DNA of 64,000 nucleotides, taken from Dipteronia dyeriana (Eukaryota > Streptophyta > Magnoliopsida > Sapindales > Sapindaceae). Positions 35,401 to 50,460 of the stretch are shown here, one piece after another. The notes beneath the pieces were generated by a model. That model saw only the letters and a program-made list of their open reading frames with translations. It was not told the origin of the DNA and searched no databases. The position numbers were made by a program, and so were the translations under genes. The stretch lies in NCBI GenBank assembly GCA_032871835.1, contig CM065301.1, positions 35,782,405-35,846,404 on the forward strand. Direction: 5' to 3'. Within the stretch, counting starts at the first letter, position 1, and every line of letters starts with the position of its first letter.

Positions 35401-36037
35401 TGCATAAGTCAGTATAGAGTACCAAGTGTATTATTATACTGGCATAGAATAAATAAATGAAGAATACTGGAATCGAATGTGCAAAAAAATAAGACAAAAA
35501 CAAAAGTTACAAAATTACCAGATCGGAGACGAGCAGAAAGTCAGTCGGTGAAGATGACCAGATCGGAGACGAACGGCTCTCCGACGGAGATTAGAAGCTG
35601 AGATGACAGGCGAAGAGTGGAGACGAGCAGCGGTCGACTGAAAGAGAGGTGAGCAGCCGTTGTTTGTGAGCAGCCGTCGACTGAAAGAGAGGTGAGAATC
35701 GGTGAGAGGTGAGCAGCGGTCGACTGAAAGAGAGGTGAGCAGTGTCGCGGTGAGAGGTCAGAGGTGAGCAGCGGTTGAAAAAGATGTCAGATGAAGAATG
35801 AAAGTCTGAAAGAGTGAAAGAAATGAAATTGGATAGGGTTAGGGATTTAGGTTTTTTTAAAAAAACTTATATATATACGGTTCAGCGGTTCAAACCGATT
35901 TTTGATGAACCAAACCGGTTTGAACCGAATTTTTTTCGACTTTTTATTTTTTAAACCGGTTTGAACCGAACCGAACACCCATTTTTTGGTTCGGTTCAAA
36001 TCGGTTCGGTTCGAATTCGAACCTAGTGCCCACCCCT

Positions 36038-36198
36038 TTTCCGCCCATACCAAATATATGAACCATATATTATTTTTCTTATTTTATTAAATCCATTGGA
36101 CTTTAATAAAAAAGTCCACATGTGAACTATACCTATTCTTACGAAAAGAAACAAGTTCTCATGCCTTATTACAATTCTAGATGGATCCCTAAATTGGA
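36038..36198 (-). repeat. Duplicate of B2 segment 29949-30112
   Basis: Runs from CCGCCCATACCAAATATATG through AAGTCCACATGTGAACT to ATTACAATTCTAGATGG in the same orientation and nearly identical to 29949-30112. It sits immediately right of the hAT end. The sequence then jumps at about 36198 to the B-family segment next to the LTR start. Confidence 0.88.
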
Positions 36199-36418
36199 CA
36201 AGACTAACTAAATAATTGTGTCTACCTCATACATATCTAGATGTATGAACAATTCTTCTTTTCTCATAGTCTTTTGACCTTATGATTATTTACTTTTGAC
36301 AATTATAACAATTAAACTATAAATGCTATAAGATTTGTTAAACTAGAAATCACTTTATTCAAATGAAAAGATTGTTAATTACAATATTACATTCTTGCTA
36401 TCGAGCATAATCCTAACA
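36199..36418 (-). mobile_element. Solo LTR B2, 5' end portion (reverse orientation)
   Basis: Reverse complement of the first about 220 bp of B1 (9514-9735), for example CATACATATCTAGATGTATGAACAATTC and TTTTGACAATTATAACAATTAAACTATAAATGC. It ends GAGCATAATCCTAACA at 36418, the inverted LTR start. Compared with B1, about 650 bp between this part and the hAT insertion site are missing. Confidence 0.8.
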
Positions 36419-37776
36419 TTTATGTCCTAAAGATGTAATTTGTAAATGGATTTATGAAATAAATAAAAGAAAAAGTTTAATTCATTCTTGTTATTTTGTT
36501 TATTTTATAACTTGTGTATCTATTTAACATCCAAGGTTGCCGGATGTAATCTTGAACTGTGTATATGAGTGTCATATACAGATGGATACAGTAAGAGACG
36601 TGCAATCTAAAAAGCCCATAGAAAGTAAATAGAGTTGGGTATTTTATTTGTGGTTAATCTATAGTTGTGGTCCATTCCGTAATGTACGGTGATTCTATCA
36701 TGAATAATTCATATGAGATATGGGAATGGAGGCACCTTGTATGATGTGAACATATAGGACTGAGTTGTGATCTATATGAATCTCACACCAAGTTCCGTTT
36801 ATCGATGAGATTCATATATATCAACTAATGATGGCTATATGGGGGTGATCTTAATCCTGAGTGTCTTATAGACTCCTTCATGTTAGATCGTGATCTTTGA
36901 TATACCATGGGTGAGGTCGGATGCATTTCCTGATCAATATACTCCGTATGTTGGGATTGCGGTTTGGCTTGTGGCTGAGAAGGTTTGTACACAATAGTGG
37001 AATCCACTCCTTCTTGTGAGAAGTATATGGTAGTTCCCTTAAGGATTGATCCGAGGCTTGGACAATATGAGCGTTATCCTAATTCCGTGAGGAAATAGGA
37101 TTTATTGTTCATTAGAGAATCAACAGTACTTAAATGATATATGTAATTAGAGCGGTATAATGGACATTATGACCCAGCTCTAATTATGAACTATTGTGGA
37201 GGATCACACCATATGTAATAGCTATATCGATAGACACCAAGATGTAACGGTCTATGTAAAAGTGTCTACAGTAGAGAGAGTGTCGCTTCGGGGTTTTTAG
37301 TGGAATAACACCGGAGTTAATAATCAAGGAATAATAATTAAAGAGTTTAATTAATGATTCCGAGGATTATTGGAGCTCAAAATACTGTGGGTCCATTAGG
37401 TCCCCTTGCTAGCCCGATCGATTTAGGTAACAAGGGTCACAATTAATTAATTGGATTGTCCAATTAATTGTGTTGCGAAAGTGACACGTATTTATTCCGA
37501 AAGTAATTAAATAATGAGATTATTTAATGAATAATGGTGATTAAATAAATTAAATAATAAGATTATTTAATTAATCACTAAATTGAGAGTGTTAGTTGAT
37601 ATTTGATTTTAAATAGAATAAGATAATGTGATTATTTTATTTTATTAAATTAAATATTTGAAATTGAATTTAAAATGTTTAAATTCAAAAATAAATATTT
37701 AATTATTTTTTAAAATAAAAGATATGAGATATTTTTTATTTGAAAGATTTTAAAATCAAATAAAGATATCATTAGT

Positions 37777-37824
<48 letters not shown>

Positions 37825-38428
37825 TCTATGAAAAATAAATAAATAAATAGAAGGTGATATCCAACTAAAACACTACATATTAACACAGACAAAAACATTG
37901 CACATCAACTAAAATACATCAGTTTTTTGTCTTTTATGCAAGTAAGGTTATGCGTAAAAGGATAAAAGATACACACATACAATGAATTTTTATTTTTTTT
38001 TAAAAATGGTTGTGTTGTGCATGAGTGATTGATGTGCAGGTGGGTGCGTGTGTTGACAAATGGAGAAAAATGTGCTAGTGTGTGTACTGAAATCAAAGGA
38101 AGAGTTTCTTTAAGTCTTTTCTCTGTATCCTCCATTCAAGTTCCTGAGACCATGTCGCGCCCATACGTAGTTACCAGTCCCGGGAGATAGCGAGGAAGAT
38201 CGAGTAGTTCAGACAAGAGCACATCGTAAAGTGAAGAAGCCTTCAAACGTTGGTAAGATTTTCTTCTTCTGATTATATCGATTTATATATCTTGTGTTTA
38301 CATATTGTATGTATTAGTTCCGAAAAATAATTACGATCCCAAGTTCACTGGTCCCAGATCTTTTACGATCTGTATAAAAAAAAATAAAAAGTAGTTCCGC
38401 TGCGTGACCGGTGAATGGGGTTCCAACA
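36419..38428 (+). mobile_element. Copia A2 3' LTR
   Basis: Begins TTTATGTCCTAAAGATGTAATTTG. Compared with the 5' LTR and with A3, only the first about eight bases (TGTTRGGG) are missing, taken by the B2 junction. It ends GGGGTTCCAACA at 38428, followed by GTTGC, the probable target duplication. Nearly full length (about 2.0 kb) and collinear with the A1 and A3 LTRs. Contains a (TA)n microsatellite at 37784-37821. Confidence 0.88.
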
Positions 38429-39087
38429 GTTGCCGGTAACGACGAGAAAAAATCTTCACTATGAATGTTAAAAGTTATCTCTCTTGTACTCTTTGTGTAT
38501 TCTTATGCTAACTTTAGTAATAATGTTGCTAGAGTCTATTTATATGTGCATAGAACCACAATCATTCATATACAATGTAATTTAATAAGACTCTAACTTA
38601 TCTGAGTCATTTTCATATTCTTTCCCGTTTCATGTATCTTGTGCATTGAAGAAATTTGATTTCTGGTCATATTTGGACTCTGGTATCTATATGGAAATTC
38701 GTTTCCTTAACTGAGTGTAATCGAAGGTGTCCTGTTCAAGTAAGACTCCTGCGTATTTGAGTCGTGATTGTTCTGGGTTTAATATCTTCCACGTGTCGCT
38801 CAGCCGATCGGCTATCAAACCTGTTCAGATCTTACTTACCCCGATCGATTACTTAATCCCCGACTGGACTCCTTAACCCCGATCGATCTAGTTACCCTGA
38901 TCGATCAATCTAGTTACACAAATCAGTTTACTGTGACCCGATCATTTGGATAAGCTTGATCATGTTTTGAGATAATCTGTAAGTCATCTTGGGTTGTTCT
39001 TCTTTTTTGATTGACTTTTGATGACATGACATATCTGACCACCGGAATCTTGCTGATTTGTCGGTTCTTCATATTTTATCGATAACA
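38429..39087 (-). mobile_element. Gypsy G1 5' LTR, 5' part (U3 and promoter)
   Basis: Minus-strand continuation of 22299-22446. It starts TGTTATCGATAAAATATG at 39087, has CACATATAAATAGACTC (TATA box) around 38535-38551, and shares CGTGGAAGATATTAA and CACGACTCAAAT blocks with LTR G2 at 44125-44162. Between 38790 and 38910 it carries a CACGTG box (38790-38795), a palindrome AGCCGATCGGCT (38802-38813) and repeated CCCCGATCGAT words. Its own transcription would run away from the COP10 gene. Confidence 0.78.
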
Positions 39088-39250
39088 ATTAAATTTATTT
39101 ATTTAAAAAAAAAATTGATTTTAAATTTCATTTAATGAGGCTGGTAGGTGTGGGTCCAATACCGAAGCGACAAAAAATAAAGCCGAGAGCGAGTGCGAGA
39201 ATCCATGATAGTGTTATGTCCTGAAACGACGCCGTATCTGGGCTGGAGAT
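39088..39250 (+). promoter_or_regulatory. Short upstream region of COP10-like gene, with upstream ATGs
   Basis: Only 163 bp separate the gypsy LTR edge from the start codon. The interval begins AT-rich (A run at 39104-39113). It contains an ATG at 39135 that opens a short frame ending TGA at about 39222, and a second ATG at 39208 that is out of frame and overlaps the start of the coding region. The word AAACGACGCCGT at 39223-39234 resembles motifs often found near plant transcription starts. No clear TATA box. Confidence 0.5.
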
Positions 39251-42741
<3,491 letters not shown>

Positions 42742-44089
42742 TAAATCCAATGAAAGTCTTATCGGAGTAGCTTGATAATTTACGCTTAATTATAATCATT
42801 ATCTTTTTTTGTTGGTGTATATACCATTAATCAGTATTGTTTGAAGTTTCTTTGGAATTTGATAGTCCTAACAATCTCATTGATGGATTCACTTGGAGCA
42901 ATATCAATGTTGAGTTGATTTGTGAGAATTGAATAATATCAAATTATATTGCAAATGTTTATTAAACTTTTCAATTGAATTTTATTGGTGGTTTTTGAGT
43001 ACTCGCCAGTTGTCAATTTTGGTTTTCAGAGGACCAGTGAAGAATTCCTAACTTTGTAGAACCCATGATATATAGAGGTTGTTTTAGGTGTGGGCACTTC
43101 ATACGTCTTGATTTGCACCGGTGCAAACGATTACAAAGTTCATTTTGTATCGGTTCAAATTGGAATCCAAAAAAAAAAAAAAAATGACCGGAACCCACAC
43201 ATAATATGTGTGTAGACACGCCCATACATAAAATGTGTTTTACAATGTGTGCTTTCTTGCCCATATTAAGATGAAGTGTAGAGAAAATTTTCCAAAAGAT
43301 AAAAAATAGGGATATTAAGATTTTAGTCCCTCTAGTTTGTGTTTATATGGATTTGGTCCATTAGTTTTTGAAATTATTAACTTTAGTCATTCCGGTCTTG
43401 TCAGAGGGTAAAATGACTAAAATACCTTTAACGAAGGTTTTTGGTGAAGGGTATTATGGTAATTTATATTTGATTAAATAAAAATGAAAAAAAAAATTAA
43501 AATTCAATCTAAGCAACCCAACCCAATACTAAATGGTACCCACCTATACTTAGCAACCCAGCCTAATACTAATTGACTATAAGCTATCTCCTTCTACCTC
43601 TAGCATACTCAGAAATCTAAACCCAGATCTATCTTCTTCAATCTCCAGCATCAACACACCATTGTCATCCAAACCTAGAAAAATCATAATCCTGAACCCA
43701 TGTACCTTCATCATCATCCATCACTGTCACACCCAGACCGCCACCATTACCATCACTAGAAGTCAAGAACCCAGGGCACCCAAAAAAAACCGTATAGATA
43801 CAAACAAATACCCATATAAAACACACCAAATCCATATAAAATCCCTGGTTAATATCTTGTTTAGGAATTATTATTTTTTTTGAAAATTTGATATCTAACA
43901 CCATTCTATAACAAAACCCAAATCAATAATTTTTAAAAAATAGAATAAAACCTAGAAATCATAACACTCTCAACAAAAAATACCACAAATTCATCATAGA
44001 TCCAATACAAATTGTTTATTTCATTATCTGGAATACAATTCAAACCCAATTAATATTTGGAATCGAAAAAAAAACAAATTAATAAGACC
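42742..44089. other. COP10 3' flank and intergenic sequence
   Basis: The first about 250 bp after the stop are T-rich and presumably include the 3' UTR. At 43088 the word TAGGTGTGGGCACTTC resembles a hAT end, but no partner end is convincing. At 43322-43400 TTTTAGTCCCTCTAG and TTTGGTCCATTAG resemble the end of a Mutator-like long-TIR element, again without a partner. No coding frame is supported. Confidence 0.4.
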
Positions 44090-44657
44090 CGGTCAGGTTA
44101 GATAACCAGTTAGCTAGAGATGCGTGGAAGATATTAATTCCAAGATAACCACGACTCAAATGTGAAGAGAAAGAATCTTACTCAAACAAGGAACAGTACA
44201 CTACGATAATAAAACAAACTTCCTTAAAGATATTGGAGTCAAATCCAATTGGAAATCTAATTAATTAAATGCGCAGAATATACAATACAGAAAAGAAGAT
44301 AAAAACAACTCCAACAAATTAGAGCCCTACTAAATCTCGTCAACTTTCCTTACTTGTGGAATTATGGTTCTATGCATGTATAAATAAACCGTTAAATGCC
44401 ATTATGCAAGTATGTGAAAATGCATGTAACAACAACAGTGTAAAAGAGATTGAGTGTGTAATTAATCTTTACATAATAAAACCTTACTTTCACCGTCTCT
44501 GGCAACCTTGGTTTTTTTTCCCTTTTAGGGTTTTCCATGTAAGACTTCGCATTATGCATACTCAATCATTACTTTCTTGTTTGGCAATATTGTTATTAAT
44601 CATAATAACATTGTTTGACGCGTGGCTTTTTCCATGATCCAAAAATCATCGCCAACA
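44090..44657 (+). mobile_element. Gypsy G2 LTR (5' truncated)
   Basis: Plus-strand relative of the G1 LTR. Shared blocks are GCGTGGAAGATATTAA (44124), CACGACTCAAATG (44150), TATGGTTCTATGCATGTATAAATA (TATA about 44377-44384), GGGTTTTCCATGTAAG (44528) and the end AATCATCGCCAACA at 44657. It is followed by ATTGATGCTAGAAGGAAGGG, the leader seen after the G1 LTR. No start resembling the TGTTATCG of G1 is present. Confidence 0.72.
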
Positions 44658-45740
44658 ATTGATGCTAGAAGGAAGGGGGAAAACTGTATTATAGAATCAA
44701 TCCAAAGACTTCTGACAAGTAAACATGGAAAATGGTAGAGATGAGGATGCATCAAATTGTAATGGGAGCTAGTCCTCACACGATATTAACACTTTGGGGC
44801 CAGTAAACGCCAGTGCCACCGGAGGAGGATTACCTTTCGGGACCCTAATCATAAGTGGTCAGGCCATGATAACACTTATAAACACTTTAGAAAGGATTTC
44901 CCTAGAGGTATTCCAATGCGTTTAGGAATCCCTACGGAGAGTCATTGAAGATGTGGCCGGATAAGGGCGCAATATAATGGCGACTGTAAATTTAACTTCC
45001 GTATACCAGCAATCTACACCTGTAGTGGTTCAAGACCCCAAGTTGCGCTCACGGATAGTGGGTGCATCTCTAGATGCTCCCCATAAAATCGGTAAAGATA
45101 GGGTAGATCGTTGCAAGAGAAGAAAGCATTCCCAAAAGAGAGATGATCGCCAAGAATATAGGGGTAGCAGAAAAGATGGTCACCAAGCTAACGAAGGTCA
45201 TATAGATAATGGTTACCATGATGGCAAGGATTAAAGAGAGATTGGCCATTAAGATGATGTGAGAATATATAACGGTGGTCAATTGGGGTACGCTCAGAAA
45301 AATCATCATAAGGATGTTCGAAAGAGGTCCCAATCCATTTTGACTGATGATGATCTCCCACCCAGAACGCATTGGGTAACCAGGTCACCAGTCAGATTTA
45401 ATCAATAGAACGCTCAACTTATAGGGTGCATACCAAATGATCCTTATTGGATCACCATTCGTCATAAGTTTGATAAGCATGTTGAACCAGAAGGTAAAAG
45501 GGAAGTTTTACTATGAAGGATTGAGGTGTTGGAGCGTATGCAGGGTTAGATTAATTTGTTGATTGGCAATTCTAGCAGCCTATTCTCCAACACGATCCGA
45601 CGTGCTCATTTCTTAGAAAAGGACAGTATGGCGCATATGGAGAATTTTAAAGCAAACACTGGTCCCTAGGAGCATGTCAGGAGATATCATAGTGCAATGA
45701 CACAATATGACTATGATGATGCACTTATGTGCGGGATTTT
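44658..45740 (+). pseudogene. Ty3-gypsy G2 gag fragment
   Basis: Starts directly after the G2 LTR. Readable pieces are SATGGGLPFGTL (44812-44850), MATVNLTSVYQQ with VVQDPKLRS (44977-45055), a basic stretch CKRRKHSQKRDDRQ, then PEGKREVLL (45488-45515) and RRAHFLEKDSM (45598-45630). Each matches G1 on the minus strand at 21300-21960. Stops occur at 44929 and 45234 among others. The frame ends at 45740, cut by the LTR-like segment starting TGATGTGAGC, so protease and pol are missing. Confidence 0.75.
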
Positions 45741-47000
45741 CTGATGTGAGCATTTCATCTACACAAACACAAATCCAAATATATGTTCATCAAATGTTTA
45801 TGAGAACTCATGTTAGGATTTTGACATGAAACACAATATAAGCACAAAGTGATTATTCATAAAGAAGAGTGATAAACAAGGTGGATTACATCATTAATAT
45901 CATAGATCCCCTAACAAAAGTGGGTTAGTTACACATGATATCTAAGATAAGCATAAGTAAGAGAAAAGGAAGAACTAAACCAAACGAAGTCTCCTTGGAT
46001 TATAATAAAGCATGAATCCTTCTCAACAACAAATACAATCGAAGACAATCACAAGTAGCTCTTAAGAGCTGATCTAACTAATGATTAACTAAGCTAAAGT
46101 GTTTAAAAGCAAAATTGTAGAAGAAATGAGCTCAAAGGATAATACTGTATTTCTCTCTCTTTCTACATCAGAAAAGTGTATATTTATAGAATTAGGTCAT
46201 AAGTGGGGCCAAAAATATCGTAAATATCCTTGATGGGTTACGTGTGATTTCTTTCCGCGGGTTTGTTCCCGCAGTTTGAACCTGTAAAATCTTCCTACAA
46301 AAGTGTTGCGACTATTGATCCCTTCCTTCACGGCTTCTTTCACACGGAATAAATCTGTAAGAATCTCTGGTGTTTTCCTGCGGCTTCTTACCAGCGAACC
46401 AGGAAACCTTAACTCGCGGGATCTTCTTGGTGATTCTTCACGACTTCACATCAATAGTTATACTCTCGTGGGATCGAATGTTTGCACTCACGGGCTTCTC
46501 ATTGCATTTCTGCACGCTTCATGAGACTCTGTTCCACTGGTTTATTCCAACGGAAACCTTCTCGTTGCTTCTTGTTATGATTTCCTATCAACTGGTCTCT
46601 CATCCTTTGCACTTCTACCCATTTTTTGCCTATTTTCTCTGTAGTTAGCATGAACACCTTCCTTTATAAGTCGAATGCCTATACTTATCTAGAAACACAC
46701 GTTATATACACAAAAATGGTTGAAAGCGAGAGCAAATGATAGGTAAATGGAGCTCTAAATGTGAACATTTGTAGAGTGATCAGCTCATCCTCGAGAAAAC
46801 AAAATAAGAAAAACAAGGACACAAATAAAGTAAAAATAAACAAAACTAGGCTAGTCCACTTTCGTGGGAGAACGATGGCACTTAGCACGTGTCACAAGCC
46901 TTTTAATTCTCTAAGTTTCCTTGGTAGGGGGAGTGTAGTCTCCCGAGGGTTTACTAGATACGATACCCACAACTGCAACTCAACAATTCAACTTTGAGAT

Positions 47001-47061
<61 letters not shown>

Positions 47062-48463
47062 AACCAAAACTTCATGCGAGCTAAGAATTATTAATCAAGA
47101 CTGATAAAATGCCACATGAATCAAAACAACACGTAATGCAAGTATGCCAATACTTTGGATGCTTTCAGTCCACCATACATTATACTCAAATGCCTAAGGG
47201 TGAATTCGCCTAAACTCTAATCCTCACAAATTTCAGTCAATTTTCTCTTAGAGTCCTAGGCTCACTCTTTATCAACCACATGCATCTTTGGAAGTTATCA
47301 AATTGGAAATCAAATTTTAAACGCATGACGTATTTGAAATAATGCACATTGTAAGTGAATGATCTCATGAAAAGAACTGAAATATCATGAACGTGAAAAG
47401 AGCATGTTTTGACTCACATTCCCAAAATAGACTTTCTACAATATCAAATAAGCTTTATCCTAATTCTATTATGTCTAAGGGTGATTTGTGTGGTGTATGA
47501 AATGGTAGGGATGATATGGAAAAGTATGGAACTGATACTAATTATGCCAAGGTGTTTATGCTTATATTTTACAACACTAAGCTCTTCTTCAAACATTTCA
47601 ATTCAAGCATCTACGTTACCAATTTAGATCTATGCTTGTGTTAATTGGTTACTCTAGCTTTGAGTAACATTACATTGAGGAACTTTAAGGCTTAAGTGCT
47701 TTATTTTTAACACTTTTATTTTGAAAGCCTTTTCCTTGCACAATTACACACATTTGTCTCATTACATGCTTTCACACAATTTAGAGCTTTTCAACAATTT
47801 GATTAAACTATACACCTTAACGTAATCAATTGCCAGAAAGGATTAAATGTGATATATGGGTGATGTATGTAGGTTTAGTGTTTGGTCTCAATTTAAACAA
47901 TGAAGCACATTATAGGAGTATAAGTGTTTATGCTATATTTGCATACATTATTGCATAAAGTCATTTCTAATAGTCTATCTATCGATGGAATACAAATCTC
48001 AACAAGTAGTCCATAATGTTCTATGACAATCAATACAAAATGATGTACAATGGGATCACAATTAAGAACATATTCGAAGAGTATTTAAGAATAGAAACAA
48101 ATACCCTCTCACACGAACGCTAAGACTCAATATCTCACACAGGTAGTCTCCACAATTCTCCTAGGCTAAACAAGCATAGAGTTCATTTACCTAAGCATCC
48201 GAAGATTGACACTATATAAGCAATTGATAGTGGTGCAATAACTTTAGATGGATTGCATACTAGTCAAAACTTAGATTTCAAGGCATACTATGACATGGTC
48301 CTATCCGCACACAGAAGCAACTACTTAACAAAATCAAAAAAAATTGAGAATTTTTTTTTATGAGATTTGAACATTTTCCTCCTAGTTATTACATATATAA
48401 AATCCTAACATATACCATTTAACATAATACAATGGTTGTTGTCCATAACAAATTTTAACTGGG
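45741..48463 (-). mobile_element. LTR-like repeat (family I), reverse orientation
   Basis: Non-coding. On the minus strand it shows a promoter-like TCTATAAATATACAC (46176-46190) followed by an AG-rich leader, the arrangement seen in the other LTRs here. Its left edge cuts gypsy G2 gag at 45741 and its right edge touches LTR D-c. It contains a TA/AT microsatellite. I could not pair it with a second copy in the window, so identity as an LTR is inferred from layout. Confidence 0.4.
47006..47058. repeat. (AT)n microsatellite
   Basis: About 26 uninterrupted AT units. Confidence 0.97.
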
Positions 48464-49735
48464 TGATCATTGGCTCCCGTCAAAAAGATATTAATTCTAT
48501 TTTAATTACCTCTCAAATGCGACGAATCAAAGGACTACTATAACATGTAAGTAAGGGTCGTTCCCATAAGGAGGCAGAATTCGTCAACTATCTCTAGCTC
48601 TAGAGTTTATGAAAGCAATATAAATGGAATGCGGATGTGGTAAGAATGTTGTGTGTGAAGTGTAAGCAAAATGCAGTGGGTGCATGCCTTTCTAATTAGT
48701 CAACTCCTAACTTAAGTTAATCTACTCCTAAAGGTAGCACTCTAAGTTACGAAAACAATGGCGGCTTGGAAAGATGTAAGATAAGGGACATCGGTTTACA
48801 AACGCGAGATACATATCATTTAGAGTGTAGAACATGTAGATACCAATCAATTCAGGTAAATGGTTCGTTCACTTGATTAAGGAATTACCGTAATAAATTC
48901 ATTACTCAACCAAAGTTCTGGGAGAGCAATTGTATCTAGGTTTAGACCCATTAAGCATAAGAACAATGAACCGAAGCTATCATGGCAAAGTTATGCACAG
49001 ATAAAAAATTCCTATTCTTTAAAACTAATAGCCAAGACTATGCCCGGAATGTTATCCAAGCACAATCTCAACTCTCAATCACTCTAATCATTCTAAACAT
49101 ATCATGTTAAACAATTCACCAACATACATACATAAATGAGATATTTGACTATAACTACTCCTACGTCATTAGGTTAAGCTACTCCTAATCTCATCCATAC
49201 ATACACATCAATTAATAATCTTCCATACACATGAATATCACAATAAAAGCTTAATCATACACATACTAAATAATGAATCAGTACCAAATCAAATCAAGAA
49301 CAACTCATGCATATATAGCTAAAGTGTTAGGTTTACAAATAATCTCAAGTGGGGATGAATACATCAAAGGTAACAAGAAAAGCAGGAAAAGAGTATAAGG
49401 GGTAACCCATGAAGAAAAACTCCTACAAAGCTCACAACTTCCATTGAAGTTACATGGTGAGGATCTTGGCTCAAGAGCCCTCATTTTCTCTAGCAATCTA
49501 CTTTAAAGATAGATGAAAGATAGGTAGAGGTAGTGATGGTGAGCTTTCCATGGATGAGGAACCCCTATGGAAGCTTGGAGGCTCCTCCCTCTCTTTGGTG
49601 GTGAAGAGATCTAAGAATGAAATCTATTTCTATGAAGCGATTTTTGGGCTATTTGAGAGAAGCAAAAAGGTGTATTTATAGAAGGAAATGTTTAGGGCAC
49701 GAGTCAGGGTGAAGAGACACGAATAACTTCTGAAA
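48464..49735 (-). mobile_element. Family-D LTR copy D-c (reverse, truncated)
   Basis: Reverse complement matches D-a and D-b throughout: promoter TCTATAAATACACC (about 49671-49684), CCTCATCCATGG block, GAGATTATTTGTAAACCTAACAC, CTTATGCTTAATGGGTCTA-ACCTAGA, the AAAGGCATGCACC block, GGGAACGACCCTTACTTAC and the end CTTTTTGACGGGAGCC...ATGATCA at 48464. The 5' part beyond 49735 is lost where a GGTTACGGTTTGAACCG-rich stretch ends in TAGTGCCCACCTA at 49840 (hAT-like end). No matching CTGGG duplication was found on the far side. Confidence 0.75.
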
Positions 49736-49841
49736 ATGGGCACGTTCCACGAGTTTGAACCCACGGTTACAACCACGATTCCGGTTTTTTCATACGGTTA
49801 CGGTTTGAACCGAGCTGCGGTCATGTCTAGTGCCCACCTAT

Positions 49842-49990
49842 TTTGGTATTTTATTATGTTTTGTGTTTATATAATTAAAAGGGCATTTTGGGTCTTTCAC
49901 AAGTCATATATTTTATTTATAAACTATTTTGATATTTTATTATGTTTTGTGTTTATATAATAAAAAGGGCATTTTAGGTATTTCACAAGT
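49842..49990. repeat. Tandem duplication, two units of about 83 bp
   Basis: The block TTTTATTATGTTTTGTGTTTATATAAT, AAAAGGGCATTTT, TTTCACAAGTC occurs at 49849-49909 and again at 49932-49991 with a few changes. Non-coding. Confidence 0.85.
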
Positions 49991-50207
49991 CAAAATGAAT
50001 CAATCTACCAGAAGACATAACCGTTAAGTGTAGGGAGCTGTTTGTAGAATAATGGAAGTTTTACATCTTGATGTATCACGGCAAAACCTTAAGGGTCTAG
50101 TGCAATTTCCCCATCAGAAAAATTTAAAACGTTTTTTTTTAATTTAAAAATAGTTAATAAAATAAAAAATAAAGATAATTGGGATTTTTTATGTGCAGGT
50201 TGCCAGG

Positions 50208-50460
50208 TAGAGGTATCCACTGTTCGGTTCCGGTTCGATTTCGGTTACGAACCACCGGTTTCAGTTTCAGTTTCGTGGAAAGGCCTAACCGTAACCGGAG
50301 TTGGACGGTTTGGTTCGATTACGCAACTGTCGGTTTGACGGTTATTGTTCAGTTTCAGTTCGGTTATGACCGGTTTTTTTTTTCAAACAACTTGCCACAT
50401 GTCATAATACTATTGGTTAATTTTTTATATAAAAAATATATCAAAACCGACAGTTAAACC
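50208..50460 (+). mobile_element. Possible hAT end fragment
   Basis: TAGAGGTATCCACTGTTCGG at 50208, followed by GGTTCGATTTCGG and many CGGTTY words, resembles the left end and subterminal region of plant hAT elements, including the one at 30773. No matching right end was found before 51100, so this may be a truncated end. Confidence 0.35.

Larger units (their letters stand above)
30773..36037 (-). mobile_element. hAT transposon, 5.3 kb, decayed autonomous type
   Basis: Terminal inverted repeats are AGGGGTGGGCGCGGTTCGG on the left (30773) and GTGCCCACCCCT on the right (36037). Subterminal sequence on both sides is rich in GGTTCGGTTC and AACCGGTTT words (30785-30925; 35876-36015), as in plant hAT elements. 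It carries a broken transposase gene on the minus strand (31690-33835) and tandem repeats upstream of it. Expected 8-bp flanking duplications are absent: left TGATGGTT, right TTTCCGCC. It lies inside solo LTR B2. Confidence 0.88.

Noticed and set aside
43088..43203. Small hAT-like element between TAGGTGTGGGCAC and GGAACCCACAC
   Set aside because: The ends match poorly and no 8-bp duplication was found.
49736..49840. 105 bp hAT-like miniature element ending TAGTGCCCACCTA
   Set aside because: The right end is hAT-like, but the left end is not distinct from LTR D-c sequence and the flanks do not match.
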